Shown here: positions 37,991-46,806 of the stretch, in pieces
How the letters are laid out: every line of letters begins with the position of its first letter
Position numbering within the stretch: position 1 is the stretch's first letter
Source of the DNA: Vibrio cyclitrophicus
GTDB taxonomy: Bacteria > Pseudomonadota > Gammaproteobacteria > Enterobacterales > Vibrionaceae
Length of the DNA: 64,000 nucleotides
NCBI RefSeq assembly: GCF_024347435.1
Contig: NZ_AP025481.1
Span: forward strand, 1,488,001 to 1,552,000
Direction of reading: 5' to 3'
The notes under the pieces: model-generated
What the model saw: only the letters and a program-made list of their open reading frames with translations
Database searches by the model: none
What the model was told of the DNA's origin: nothing
Translations under genes and position numbers: made by a program

Positions 37991-38695
37991 TTAGTGAGCT
38001 TCGCTTCCAAGTTCGAGCAAGGTCGCGTTACCGCCCACAGCTGTTATATTTATAGTTCGCGTACGCTCGGTAATGAAGCGCAGCGATAGGTGTGGATCGT
38101 TAGCAACATTCATTGCATTCAGATCCGTTTCAGCGACTAAACCGACGATGGCACCGTCACGCTTAGCAAGCTGTAAATTAATAGCTTGTGCCGTTTGTGA
38201 GTTACCGACATAACCCACACTTCGTACATCGCAAGACAACAACTGTTGAGAAGCGTCATACGAGGCAACCTGCACCAAGTTAGTTGGCAAATTAGCCGAC
38301 TTAGCTGCATCGGCAACTAAGGTATTAAACTGCACATCATCACTACACAATTGAACGCTGTTACCTGCTAATAGTGCAGCAGTAATCAGAGCCATTGCCG
38401 TTTGTAGTGCTGGCAGTTTGTCTTGGCAATCATCAACAATTACCAAAGCCACACCACGACCTGCAGCATACAACTCATTGGTTTCGCCCGTTGGGCCTGC
38501 CATAAGGTGATGCTCCGCAAGTAGTGCTGACGCTTGTTCTAGATGATAAGTCGCCACTGCAGCCAAAGGCGCAGATTGACTTTCAATCTCTGATTTCAAT
38601 GCAAGTACCTGAGCACTCTTATAATCAAAATCGGTCAGATTCCATTGTTCCCACGCAAACAATGCATCAGAAAAACCTGTCACTTGATGAACCAT
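37991..38695 (-). CDS. Free-standing PutA C-terminal (ALDH-superfamily-like) domain
   Basis: A 234-residue protein. GPTGETNELYAAGRGVALVI (about residues 67-86) and the C-terminal ERTRTINITAVGGNATLLEL closely resemble the C-terminal domain of long (type B/C) PutA proteins, in which GPTGE-N-L-PRGR and ERT-IN-A-GGNA-L are conserved. In those proteins this non-catalytic ALDH-fold domain caps the P5C dehydrogenase active site and its last strand reaches across. Here it is a separate gene. Its ribosome site (AAGGAGC) overlaps the putA stop and its ATG is 11 bases further, so translation is coupled. It should dock on the 1045-residue PutA in trans. It lacks ALDH catalytic residues. Confidence 0.85.
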   Translation of the reverse strand: MVHQVTGFSDALFAWEQWNLTDFDYKSAQVLALKSEIESQSAPLAAVATYHLEQASALLAEHHLMAGPTGETNELYAAGRGVALVIVDDCQDKLPALQTAMALITAALLAGNSVQLCSDDVQFNTLVADAAKSANLPTNLVQVASYDASQQLLSCDVRSVGYVGNSQTAQAINLQLAKRDGAIVGLVAETDLNAMNVANDPHLSLRFITERTRTINITAVGGNATLLELGSEAH

Positions 38696-38706
38696 GATAC
38701 TGCTCC

Positions 38707-41700
38707 TTATGCCTTGTCTTGTGATTGCGAAAAATGAACATCAGTAAAGCGATATAGGTAGTGAGGACCACCTGCTTTAGGGCCTGTACCTGACAAACCT
38801 TGACCGCCAAATGGTTGAACACCAACAACAGCACCTACTTGGTCACGGTTTATGTAGCAGTTACCCACGCGCACGTGTTTTTCGATCCAACGGTAAGTTG
38901 TCTCGTTACGGCTGTGAATACCCATAGTTAAGCCAAAACCGGTTTGGTTAATTTGGTCTACCACTTGCGCTAACTCACTCGCCTTGAAGCGAACGATGTG
39001 CAGTACAGGGCCAAACTGTTCTTCTTTCAAGCAACTGATGTCATCGATTTCAAACGCACTTGGTGGAACAAAGTCACCATGTTCACAATCAGAACCCAAT
39101 GTAAGTTGAGCGACTTTTTTCTGTGTTTGGGTCATATTTTTCAAGTGAGCTAACAGCTTTTGCTTCGCTGTTTGATCGATAACCGGACCAACATCCGTTT
39201 TATGAAGGTATGGAATACCAACACTCAGTTCGTCCATTGCACCGTGAATCAATCCAACCACGCGGTCTGCGATGTCTTCCTGAATGTAAAGCACACGCAA
39301 TGCCGAACAACGCTGACCTGCTGAAGCAAATGCCGAACGAATCACATCACGAACCACCTGTTCAGGCAGTGCGGTACTGTCGACGATCATCGCGTTCTGG
39401 CCGCCAGTTTCTGCGATAAATGGAACAGGTTTAGCGTTACGGCTTGCCAATGACACATTGATACGTTGTGCAGTTGGGGTTGAACCCGTAAAAGCAACAC
39501 CCGCAATTGCATCATGGCTAGTTAGCGCGCTGCCAATCTCAGCACCACGACCTGGAAGTAACTGAATGGTGCCGGCAGGGAAACCCGCTTCGTTCATCAG
39601 TTCAACGGCGCGAGCTGCAATCAAGCTTGTTTGCTCAGCAGGTTTCGCCACAACAGTGTTACCCGCGACTAGTGCCGCTGTAATTTGGCCAAGGAAGATA
39701 GCGAGAGGAAAGTTCCAAGGGCTGATACAAACGAACACACCACGACCTTGTCGTGAAGCGATTCGTGTTTGGCCGTCAAAACCTTTTAGTTCGAAACCTT
39801 GTAGGTTGTCAGCTTGTTTTGCGTAGTAACGACAGAAGTCGACTGCTTCACGTACTTCATCAACGCTATCGTGAATCGTCTTACCCGCTTCTTGATGACA
39901 AATCGCCACCAACTCAGCAAGGTTGTCTTCCATCAGGTCAGCCAGCTTCTCAAGCGCAGCCGCTTTGGTTTCAACCGAAGTTGCGTTCCAATCAGCGAAT
40001 ACTGCGTCTGCGCCGGTGATCGCTGCGGAAACATGATCAAGGTTAGCGAAAGCCACCTGACCCACATTAATACGACGATCGTAAGGTGAGGTTACTTGCT
40101 CGACGTTCTGATCAGCCTTGATCATGCTTTCGGCTAGAGACTCACCATTGATCACAGGGCCAGCAGTCCATTGATTGTTAAGGAATGTTTTAACCTGTGC
40201 TTCAAACTGATGAGCTTCACTTTCGATATCAATGTTCACACCGTAAGAGTTCTTACGCTCAGGGAATACCGCTGGAGGCAGAGGAATCTTAGTGTTGTTC
40301 AGCGTATCAAACGCCAGAAGCATATCGACCGGGTGTTGTGTTAGCTCTGCCACAGGGCAGCGAGCATCAACCAAACGGTGTACAAACGAGCTGTTTGCGC
40401 CGTTCTCTAGCAAGCGACGTACTAGGTATGGCAGCAGATCTTTGTGGCTGCCAACCGGTGCGTAGATACGTACCGACTGTTGGTAAGCTTCCATCGCATG
40501 GTTATAAAGAGAATCACCCATGCCGTGTAAGCGTTGGAATTCAAAATCTTTATGTTCAGTCATCACTGCAATTGCAGAAACCGTATGAGCATTGTGGCTC
40601 GCAAACTGCGGGAAGATATTGCCACGAACACTTGGGCTCAGTAGGTAACGTGCACATGCAAGGTAAGCTACATCTGTCGCTTCTTTGCGTGTGTAAACTG
40701 GGTAATCAGTAAAGCCAGCTTGCTGTGACCATTTGATTTCGCTGTCCCAGTACGCGCCTTTCACTAAGCGAAGCGGGATTAAATCACCCTGCTCTTTCGC
40801 CAAGCGGTTTAGCCATACTAGAACCGGTAGTGCGCGCTTTGAGTAAGCTTGAATAACCAGACCAAATTTACCCCAACCTTTTACAAGATCGGTACGGTAC
40901 AGTTTTTCGAATAATTTTAGAGAAAGCTCTAGGCGATCCGCTTCTTCAGCATCAATCGTAATCGCAACATCAAGCTCTACTGCTCGGCGCAATAACTGCT
41001 CTAGCGTGTCGCAAAGTTCTGTCAGTACGCGGTCTTCGTTCGCTACTTCATAACGTGGGTGAAGTGCGGAAAGCTTGATAGAAACAGACGGTGCTGGGCT
41101 CGATTTTGAAGAGACGTATGTGTCTCTACCTACGGCTTCAATCGCCATTAGGTAATCTTTGAAGTATTTGTTTGCGTCTGCAGTAGTCAGTGCTGCTTCA
41201 CCTAGCATGTCGTATGAGTAGGTAAAACCTTTGTCACGCATAGACTTACCGTTCTTTTGCGCTTCAGCAATGCTGCGGCCAAGAACGAATTGGTGACCCA
41301 TCACCTTCATTGCTTGGTGCATCGCTTTACGAATTACCGGCTCAGAAAGCTTATTCACTAAACGGTTAACCGCTTGACCAGCACTCTGCTCTTTAGATGA
41401 AAGTCCAACCACCTTACCCGTTAGCATTAGGCCCCAAGTGGATGCGTTAACAAACACTGAATCAGAATTCTTAAGGTGAGACTTCCAATCCGCAACGCTT
41501 AGTTTGTCGCGAATCAGCGCATCAGCAGTAGCTGAATCAGGAATACGCATTAAGGCTTCCGCCAGACACATCAGCAAGATGCCCTCTTGAGTATCTAAGC
41601 TGTATTCAAGCAACAGTGCATCGATCATCTGGATAGAAGTCTTATCCGCACGGATAGCTTCGATCAATGAGGTCGTTTTCTCTGTAATTTGCTGCTTTTC

Positions 41701-41844
41701 AGACTCAGAAGGGGTAGCTAGCGGCAGAAGTTGCTCTAGCCATTGGGTTTCATCCACCATATATAATGGTGAGATAAGCGACCATAGATCAGTAAGCGAC
41801 TGCTCATTGAATTCTGGCTTTAACACATCAGTAGCTGTAAACAT
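38707..41844 (-). CDS. putA: Bifunctional proline dehydrogenase/P5C dehydrogenase
   Basis: A 1045-residue enzyme that oxidises proline to glutamate in two steps. The N-terminal half is the FAD proline dehydrogenase barrel (SIKLSALHPRYE, then RLVKGAYWDSEIKWSQ). The C-terminal half is the ALDH domain (ISPWNFPLAIF, GSTPTAQ, catalytic Glu in FIAETGGQNAM, Cys in SAGQRCSALR). It ends at FGGQGLSGTGPKAGGPHYLYRF with no C-terminal extension, and there is no N-terminal ribbon-helix-helix, so it cannot be a self-repressing PutA. The extension is encoded by the next gene. Regulation is probably by the AraC-type protein upstream. Confidence 0.95.
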   Translation of the reverse strand: MFTATDVLKPEFNEQSLTDLWSLISPLYMVDETQWLEQLLPLATPSESEKQQITEKTTSLIEAIRADKTSIQMIDALLLEYSLDTQEGILLMCLAEALMRIPDSATADALIRDKLSVADWKSHLKNSDSVFVNASTWGLMLTGKVVGLSSKEQSAGQAVNRLVNKLSEPVIRKAMHQAMKVMGHQFVLGRSIAEAQKNGKSMRDKGFTYSYDMLGEAALTTADANKYFKDYLMAIEAVGRDTYVSSKSSPAPSVSIKLSALHPRYEVANEDRVLTELCDTLEQLLRRAVELDVAITIDAEEADRLELSLKLFEKLYRTDLVKGWGKFGLVIQAYSKRALPVLVWLNRLAKEQGDLIPLRLVKGAYWDSEIKWSQQAGFTDYPVYTRKEATDVAYLACARYLLSPSVRGNIFPQFASHNAHTVSAIAVMTEHKDFEFQRLHGMGDSLYNHAMEAYQQSVRIYAPVGSHKDLLPYLVRRLLENGANSSFVHRLVDARCPVAELTQHPVDMLLAFDTLNNTKIPLPPAVFPERKNSYGVNIDIESEAHQFEAQVKTFLNNQWTAGPVINGESLAESMIKADQNVEQVTSPYDRRINVGQVAFANLDHVSAAITGADAVFADWNATSVETKAAALEKLADLMEDNLAELVAICHQEAGKTIHDSVDEVREAVDFCRYYAKQADNLQGFELKGFDGQTRIASRQGRGVFVCISPWNFPLAIFLGQITAALVAGNTVVAKPAEQTSLIAARAVELMNEAGFPAGTIQLLPGRGAEIGSALTSHDAIAGVAFTGSTPTAQRINVSLASRNAKPVPFIAETGGQNAMIVDSTALPEQVVRDVIRSAFASAGQRCSALRVLYIQEDIADRVVGLIHGAMDELSVGIPYLHKTDVGPVIDQTAKQKLLAHLKNMTQTQKKVAQLTLGSDCEHGDFVPPSAFEIDDISCLKEEQFGPVLHIVRFKASELAQVVDQINQTGFGLTMGIHSRNETTYRWIEKHVRVGNCYINRDQVGAVVGVQPFGGQGLSGTGPKAGGPHYLYRFTDVHFSQSQDKA

Positions 41845-41930
41845 GCGTTTTCCTTAATCTCACACCCGGAATTAGCCCGGGATCTCTACAATGGCTGCAG
41901 TGTATGTAGAGTATATAAGGATTACTTGTC

Positions 41931-41953
41931 AAAAACTCCGAGTTTTTTGCTAA
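41931..41953. promoter_or_regulatory. Possible operator upstream of putA
   Basis: AAAAACT-CCG-AGTTTTT (41931-41947) is a perfect palindrome around CCG, lying 87-103 bases upstream of the putA start; a third AAAAACT follows at 41952-41958. It lies in the 181-base spacer between putA and the AraC-type gene. It may be an activator site or a hairpin; function is inferred only from place and symmetry. Confidence 0.4.
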
Positions 41954-42025
41954 AAACTCGCTTTATTAACAAAACAAACACAACGTCACATATGAAACTT
42001 TAAAATAATATGCCGTTTTGTTTCA

Positions 42026-42850
42026 CTATTTAACAGAAATTTTCTTTTTGTATTGAGATGGTGACATGCCTTGAAGGCGTGAAAAGGTATGAGTAAAGGA
42101 AGATTGACCGGAGAAACCAGCCAGTTCAGCGACCTGACCAAGGCTAAGGTTACCTTGTTCGATTAAACGACGAGATCGGTCTATACGCTTACCTAACACA
42201 TACTGATGTGGGGTGATTCCCATTTGATCTTTGAATAGCATGTGGAACTGGCTTTCACCCAGGAACACACTGCCTGCAAGTTGGGCCACAGAGATCTTGT
42301 TCGCAAGGTGTTGCTCGATGTAACGATCCAATGCTTCAAGATCAAAACGCGAGTCTTTAATCGGAGTTTCGAATGCGGATATATGCCTTTGCATCAACGC
42401 GATCACCGTGTCATTACATGCTCGACTCAGTAACAAATCATCAGGGCTCGACTGCATTTCTTGCACCAACATATGGATAAGCTTTTGAATTTGCGCGTCT
42501 AATTGAAAGTATACGTTCGATGACTCTAGCTGGTTAATCTTCTCTAACATTAGAGGGTCATCATCGGTTGGCACAGGCATATTGAGTACGAGAATATCCG
42601 ACTGACCAACCACGCCACCGAAAGCATGATCAGAGCTCGCCGTTACCACACAACCTTGACCGGGACCAACCAAATTCCCTTTACCTCTGACTTCAAACTC
42701 CGCCTGACCTTTTAAGCCAATCACCACCTGCGAATAATGATGCTCGTGGCAATCCATATGCGATGGCAAAGTGATGATCTCAGCCGGGCGAGGGCCCGTA
42801 AGACCTAGCGGGGACAGGTCTAGGTTTGGAAAGGGTAAAGGTTTTGGCAT
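42026..42850 (-). CDS. AraC-family regulator with cupin domain (probable put activator)
   Basis: A 274-residue regulator. The N-terminal half is a cupin-like ligand domain (ITLPSHMDCHEHHYSQVVIGLKGQAEFEV). The C-terminal half has two helix-turn-helix units (ISVAQLAGSVFLGESQFHMLFKDQ and LGQVAELAGFSGQSSFTHTFSRLQGMSPSQY). Its place directly upstream of putA in the same direction makes it the likely proline-responsive regulator of the put genes, since PutA itself lacks a DNA-binding domain. The ligand is not proved. The region upstream of its start holds the GATC-rich cluster at 42919-43005. Confidence 0.9.
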   Translation of the reverse strand: MPKPLPFPNLDLSPLGLTGPRPAEIITLPSHMDCHEHHYSQVVIGLKGQAEFEVRGKGNLVGPGQGCVVTASSDHAFGGVVGQSDILVLNMPVPTDDDPLMLEKINQLESSNVYFQLDAQIQKLIHMLVQEMQSSPDDLLLSRACNDTVIALMQRHISAFETPIKDSRFDLEALDRYIEQHLANKISVAQLAGSVFLGESQFHMLFKDQMGITPHQYVLGKRIDRSRRLIEQGNLSLGQVAELAGFSGQSSFTHTFSRLQGMSPSQYKKKISVK

Positions 42851-42918
42851 AACATCAAAATACTCAGGTCGACATAGTAAGAATAATACTCTGAAATCTG
42901 CATAAGATGAATTTGTAA

Positions 42919-43005
42919 ATGATCATGAGAGTCATTTCCTCGCCTTAAACAAAAGATCATTGTCGGAGATCGTCTTGATCATGCCTCCGGAAAGATGATC
43001 AAGAG
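42919..43005. repeat. GATC-rich cluster resembling RctB iterons
   Basis: Five GATC sites occur in 87 bases. Three sit in close matches to the chromosome II initiator (RctB) iteron core ATGATCAAGAG: 42919-42929 (one mismatch), 42972-42982 on the minus strand (one mismatch) and 42995-43005 (exact). A weaker ATGATC lies at 42955-42960 on the minus strand. The cluster lies in the non-coding space (42851-43331) between the AraC-type gene and the PEGA gene, about 20 kb from parB. The rest of that space is AT-rich and holds the PEGA-gene promoter. The iteron consensus is from my general knowledge of V. cholerae ori2. Confidence 0.5.
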
Positions 43006-43331
43006 TGTACAAACTACGGTCATTGTAAAACCAATCGTTCCGGCGGCTTCAGTACTTAAAAGCGAGCAAGTGCAACAAGGTGCAATGTATACCTAAAATA
43101 GATGTATTTTCACCACATATAGAAATAATTTTCTTATATAGCTCAAATAATTTAGCTTTAACTTGTAAAAAGTGTATCCGAAGTAGCGAAACTCGGCTTT
43201 TGAGTAGATTGGGTGACGATAAAACGGTATAAAGACGGGTACTGTGTTAATTGCTAATAACTAGTGACTCACAACTAGGAAGTAGACACTTTATTAACGA
43301 GCCAATTTCAATCTATAAGTTGCAGGGACCT

Positions 43332-44435
43332 ATGACTAACTTTCGAATTTCAGCGCTTTTACTTGCGCTATCCCCACTTTGGGTATCTGCATCGGTATCC
43401 GCTGAAGAACTGAATCAAGTCGATCCCGTTTCAGCTATCGATGCAAAGCTAACAGAGAAAAACTCAGATATTGAGCGTATTTCAGCAACCCAGGTATCAG
43501 CGACTGAAAACCTAAAACAACTACAGAACCAAAACAGTAAGTTGTTGCGCGAAGGTGAAGAACTCAAGGCAAAACGTAACAGAGCCAAGTCTGTACTCGA
43601 CAAACAGTACAGTCGCTTACTGGAAGATCCAGAAACTGATTTGGTCTCTTTTCAGAAAAGCTACCAAGATGCTTGGGCGGCCGTTAAAGAGAACCAATCG
43701 TCTCAGTTAGACAACCAACAAGCGATAAACGAGAGTGAAATTCACCTTTCTCAAATCAAGCAAAAGCAAGCTCGCCTGAACAATGAGCTGGCTAACTTAA
43801 GAGAATCAAAAGTTGAAGCTCGCGTAAAACGTATTGCAACAGAACTCCGTGAAAGTGCCGTTCTTGAGACCAGCTACACCACGACATGTGCATCAACAAT
43901 GACACTGGGAGAGTGTACTGCTCAAGGCAAGTACTTGACCAATCAAAAAGCCGTGCAAACGTTCAAAAGCCAATTACTTGAGCAGCTCACAGAAAGCGCG
44001 CTAGCGAAGCAAAACTTACAAGGTGTTCAGCTGAATATCCATGTTCAAGACAGCCAAGCAATCAAGAGTGGTTTCTCTGGTAACAACGCTTACTTCGTGC
44101 AAATGCAGGCTCAGCTTCAAGCAAAACCGGAAGCGGTAGCAGCGTGTAATTTATTGAACGTTTCAACACGCTACTGTTTAAAGGGCAGTGATGTTGCCGT
44201 GGCTAAAAAGAGTGATAAACAGTGGGCAAACGTGATGGTACGTTCTGATCAGTACAATGATTCAGTGACGATCAACGGCATTAAGTACGGCAGCACACCG
44301 ATTGAGGTTGCACTCCCAAGCGGTCGTCACCAAGTGACTATTTCAAAACAAGGTTACGAGTCTTACAACCGCACAGTTACCATCAACGGTAGCGACACTA
44401 TTTGGGTTAAGCTTCTTCCTAGCAAGGAAAGCTAA
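43332..44435 (+). CDS. Exported coiled-coil protein with C-terminal PEGA domain
   Basis: A 367-residue protein. The ATG at 43332 starts a signal peptide (MTNFRISALLLALSPLWVSASVSA) and has an AGGGA ribosome site; an upstream ATG at 43251 gives an unlikely extension. The middle (about 30-190) is a long heptad-type helix rich in Gln, Lys and Leu. A Cys pair-containing segment follows (TTCASTMTLGECTAQ). The C-terminal 70 residues form a PEGA domain (VTINGIKYGSTPIEVALPSGRHQVTISKQGYESY). It is a paralogue of the next gene, which repeats this layout and adds an FGE-like domain. It likely binds the cell wall or envelope; the role is unknown. Confidence 0.85.
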   Translation: MTNFRISALLLALSPLWVSASVSAEELNQVDPVSAIDAKLTEKNSDIERISATQVSATENLKQLQNQNSKLLREGEELKAKRNRAKSVLDKQYSRLLEDPETDLVSFQKSYQDAWAAVKENQSSQLDNQQAINESEIHLSQIKQKQARLNNELANLRESKVEARVKRIATELRESAVLETSYTTTCASTMTLGECTAQGKYLTNQKAVQTFKSQLLEQLTESALAKQNLQGVQLNIHVQDSQAIKSGFSGNNAYFVQMQAQLQAKPEAVAACNLLNVSTRYCLKGSDVAVAKKSDKQWANVMVRSDQYNDSVTINGIKYGSTPIEVALPSGRHQVTISKQGYESYNRTVTINGSDTIWVKLLPSKES

Positions 44436-44602
44436 GTCCAGTATGAATAGCTCAGCGCTCTAATTAAGATAGCCGTGCCTATTTCACAAAGCTGAATGAA
44501 TACTCGCCATTTTGTTGATAGTTATAAAAAGTAGCTGCAGACGAAATGGCGTGTTCGTTTAGATTATTCGATTAACCTAATTTACGATTGAAGTAGCCCA
44601 AC

Positions 44603-46432
44603 ATGCGCCAAGGTTTTCCCACTCTATTATTTGCACTTGCCCCTTGCTTAATGACACCTGCTGTTTTCGCTGAAATAACACCACCAGCAATCACAACATC
44701 TGTCACCGACATTGAAAGCTCACTCTTCGAAAAGTATACCACTTTAACGGCTGTCGAGAAGAAGCTGACGGACAAACAAAACCAAGTCGATAACCAAGCA
44801 AAGCAAACGGCAAATCTAGCCAAGTTATCCACTCAAGCTGAGCAAAAACTCGCAGCAGCGAAAGCTAGTCTAGAACAAGATTACACCCGCATGATTGACG
44901 AGCCTGACTTCGACATCTCGCCGGCTCAAAACAGTTTCCAAAACGCTTGGAAAACTGTAAAAGAGAGCAAGCTTGCTATTTCAGACTCAGAACAGAAGCA
45001 ACAAGGCTTGGTGATGGAACTAGAAGCCATCCAAGCAGAAAAAGCGGCTGCTGAAGCTTCAATCGCAAACCTCAATCAAGATAAACTCAGAGCAAGAGCT
45101 GAACGACTAAGAAACGAGATCACTCAAACCAAAGAGCAAACGGTCAGCTTTACCAACCGTTGTAGCAGTGACATGACACTCGCGCAATGTGCAGACCAAA
45201 CGGTGACCTTGGCACTTCAAAAAGCCGTTAAGCAATTCCAGCATAGCTTGGTAGACAACGCGACTGAATCAAAAACAGTGAAAGAGCACCTATCGTCTGC
45301 TTCGCTAAACATTCACGTTCTACAACACAAAGTGAAATCTTCTGGTTTCTCTGAAGATAGCCGTTACCGAGCAGTGATTGCAGCGAACTTAGAGACTCGC
45401 CCAGACAAAAACACACCTTGTCGCTTGCTTGGTATCCAGTCATCAAACTGTTTCACACAGAGCGATCAACAAGCCAATGACCAGCAAAAAGAAGTCGCTT
45501 GGGTTAACTTAATGGTTCGTTCAAACCAATATAATGACAAGGTATCGATTAACGGCGTGGACTATGGCAGCACACCGGTTGAAGTAATGCTACCAACAGG
45601 CCAACACATGGTCACAATTGAGAAAGAAGGCTACCTCTCTTTCCATCAAGAACTGAAAATCGCCCGTGATCACAACCTACGAGCGGTATTACAAGCCAAA
45701 CAAAACTCGCTGAATGTCGGTACCAAATTTGCCGACCCAATGGGAAATGACACTCCAAGTCCAGAAATGATTGTGGTGGGTTCAGGCCGTTATTTATTGG
45801 GTGAAAACAACGCTAAACAAGTGACGATCAAACAGCCATTTGCATTAGCAGCGACACCAACTCGCGTTCAAGATTTTAAAGCGTTTGTTGAAAGCACTGG
45901 CTACCAGACAGACGCAGAACTGATGAACACCTGCGATACCTTCGTTAATGCCGAGATCACAACGGTTTCAGACAATGACTGGCTGAACCCTGGCTTTAAG
46001 CAAGCTGATAACTCACCGGTAGTTTGTGTTAGTCAAAGTGATGCCAAAGCGTATACTCGCTGGTTATCTAAAAATACAGGCTATGCCTACCGTTTACCAA
46101 CACCACAAGAATGGGAAGCCGCAGCAAGAGCAGGCCAAGATACTAACTTCTGGTGGGGCAATGAATTCCTTTCGGGTAGAGCCAATACCGGTTGGGCTGG
46201 CACACCGTGGTCAAACATCAGCACCTCTCCAGTTAAGTCATTCTTACCAACACCTACAGGCTTCTACGATATGGTTGGCAACGTTTGGGAATGGACAACC
46301 GTTCAGAAAGGCTTGGCTAAAGGTGGTGCGTGGAGTTTTTCACCAGAAGAAGCAAAAGTGTTTAACGAACTGTACGTGCCAACGTCAACGGCAGCAAACT
46401 ACTTAGGTTTCAGAGTATTGCGCGAACTGTAG
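44603..46432 (+). CDS. Exported coiled-coil/PEGA protein with FGE/SUMF1-like domain
   Basis: A 609-residue protein with a signal peptide (about 1-23), a coiled-coil region (about 40-190), the same Cys-containing segment as its paralogue (NRCSSDMTLAQCADQ), and a PEGA domain (about 300-365). An FGE/SUMF1-type domain fills 386-609: MIVVGSGRYLLGE, YRLPTPQEWEAAARAG, GFYDMVGNVWEWT and GFRVLREL. Its last part has no Cys, whereas true formylglycine-generating enzymes use a C-terminal Cys pair, so it is probably a non-enzymatic scaffold or binding domain. It follows its paralogue by 167 bases on the same strand, and no sulfatase is nearby. Confidence 0.88.
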   Translation: MRQGFPTLLFALAPCLMTPAVFAEITPPAITTSVTDIESSLFEKYTTLTAVEKKLTDKQNQVDNQAKQTANLAKLSTQAEQKLAAAKASLEQDYTRMIDEPDFDISPAQNSFQNAWKTVKESKLAISDSEQKQQGLVMELEAIQAEKAAAEASIANLNQDKLRARAERLRNEITQTKEQTVSFTNRCSSDMTLAQCADQTVTLALQKAVKQFQHSLVDNATESKTVKEHLSSASLNIHVLQHKVKSSGFSEDSRYRAVIAANLETRPDKNTPCRLLGIQSSNCFTQSDQQANDQQKEVAWVNLMVRSNQYNDKVSINGVDYGSTPVEVMLPTGQHMVTIEKEGYLSFHQELKIARDHNLRAVLQAKQNSLNVGTKFADPMGNDTPSPEMIVVGSGRYLLGENNAKQVTIKQPFALAATPTRVQDFKAFVESTGYQTDAELMNTCDTFVNAEITTVSDNDWLNPGFKQADNSPVVCVSQSDAKAYTRWLSKNTGYAYRLPTPQEWEAAARAGQDTNFWWGNEFLSGRANTGWAGTPWSNISTSPVKSFLPTPTGFYDMVGNVWEWTTVQKGLAKGGAWSFSPEEAKVFNELYVPTSTAANYLGFRVLREL

Positions 46433-46504
46433 CACTCAATAACCAACTCAATAGTTTCTAATATTTACGCTAGGCTCTCAAATATCGCATTGAGTTGTAT
46501 TTAT

Positions 46505-46518
46505 GGGGGAATTCCCCC
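46505..46518. promoter_or_regulatory. VqmA operator in the vqmR promoter
   Basis: GGGGGAATTCCCCC is a perfect 14-base palindrome. The VqmA-DPO complex is known to bind a G5/C5 palindrome of this type upstream of vqmR in V. cholerae. It lies about 25 bases before the likely -10 element (TAAATT, 46543-46548) of the sRNA, a position suited to activation. Confidence 0.8.
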
Positions 46519-46554
46519 CTTATGCACAAGCATTCCTAGGAGTAAATTTATCGA

Positions 46555-46695
46555 TAGAGTAGTAAGTCACTCTAGGTATCTAGCTGATACCTTAGGTTAA
46601 TTTACATGACCCTCGTGAATTAATCTGAAATCTTCTACATGTCGACAAGACATATCTTGTCTTTAGCCAGCCCTTCTTCAGGCTGGCTTTTTTTC
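46555..46695 (+). ncRNA. vqmR: VqmR regulatory small RNA
   Basis: The spacer before vqmA holds a compact structured unit on the plus strand. It starts near 46555 (inferred from a -10-like TAAATT) and ends at a strong terminator near 46695. Visible hairpins are TAGAGT/ACTCTA (46555-46574), AGGTATC/GATACCT (46574-46592), GACAAGA/TCTTGTC (46644-46661), and the terminator AGCCAGCC/GGCTGGCT (46665-46688) with seven T. Length (about 140 nt), place beside vqmA and the VqmA operator upstream match VqmR. In V. cholerae it is Hfq-dependent and represses vpsT and other biofilm genes. The 5' end is estimated. Confidence 0.85.
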
Positions 46696-46806
46696 GGCTA
46701 TTAACCAGTCACTTCGATCACCAATCACTCTTGATATATACAGTAAACCAACAATTCGTTTAACTATGATTCAAGCTCTATTTATCTCTCAGGATTCAGC
46801 CTCTAA

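Noticed and set aside
37991..38695. Truncated P5C dehydrogenase pseudogene
   Set aside because: It has a good start, coupled ribosome site, no frameshift and both conserved end motifs of the PutA C-terminal domain, while ALDH catalytic residues were never part of that domain.
39210..40712. Plus-strand ORFs up to 124 codons opposite putA
   Set aside because: The putA frame is long, complete and motif-rich. The antisense frames lack ribosome sites and have unusual composition, so I treat them as by-products of putA codon use.
44603..46432. Active formylglycine-generating enzyme
   Set aside because: The C-terminal region has no Cys pair, and no sulfatase gene is adjacent.
46555..46695. The sRNA could be a Qrr RNA
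   Set aside because: The CTAGCC-type Qrr core is absent, no luxO is adjacent, and the VqmA palindrome and vqmA gene next to it fit VqmR.
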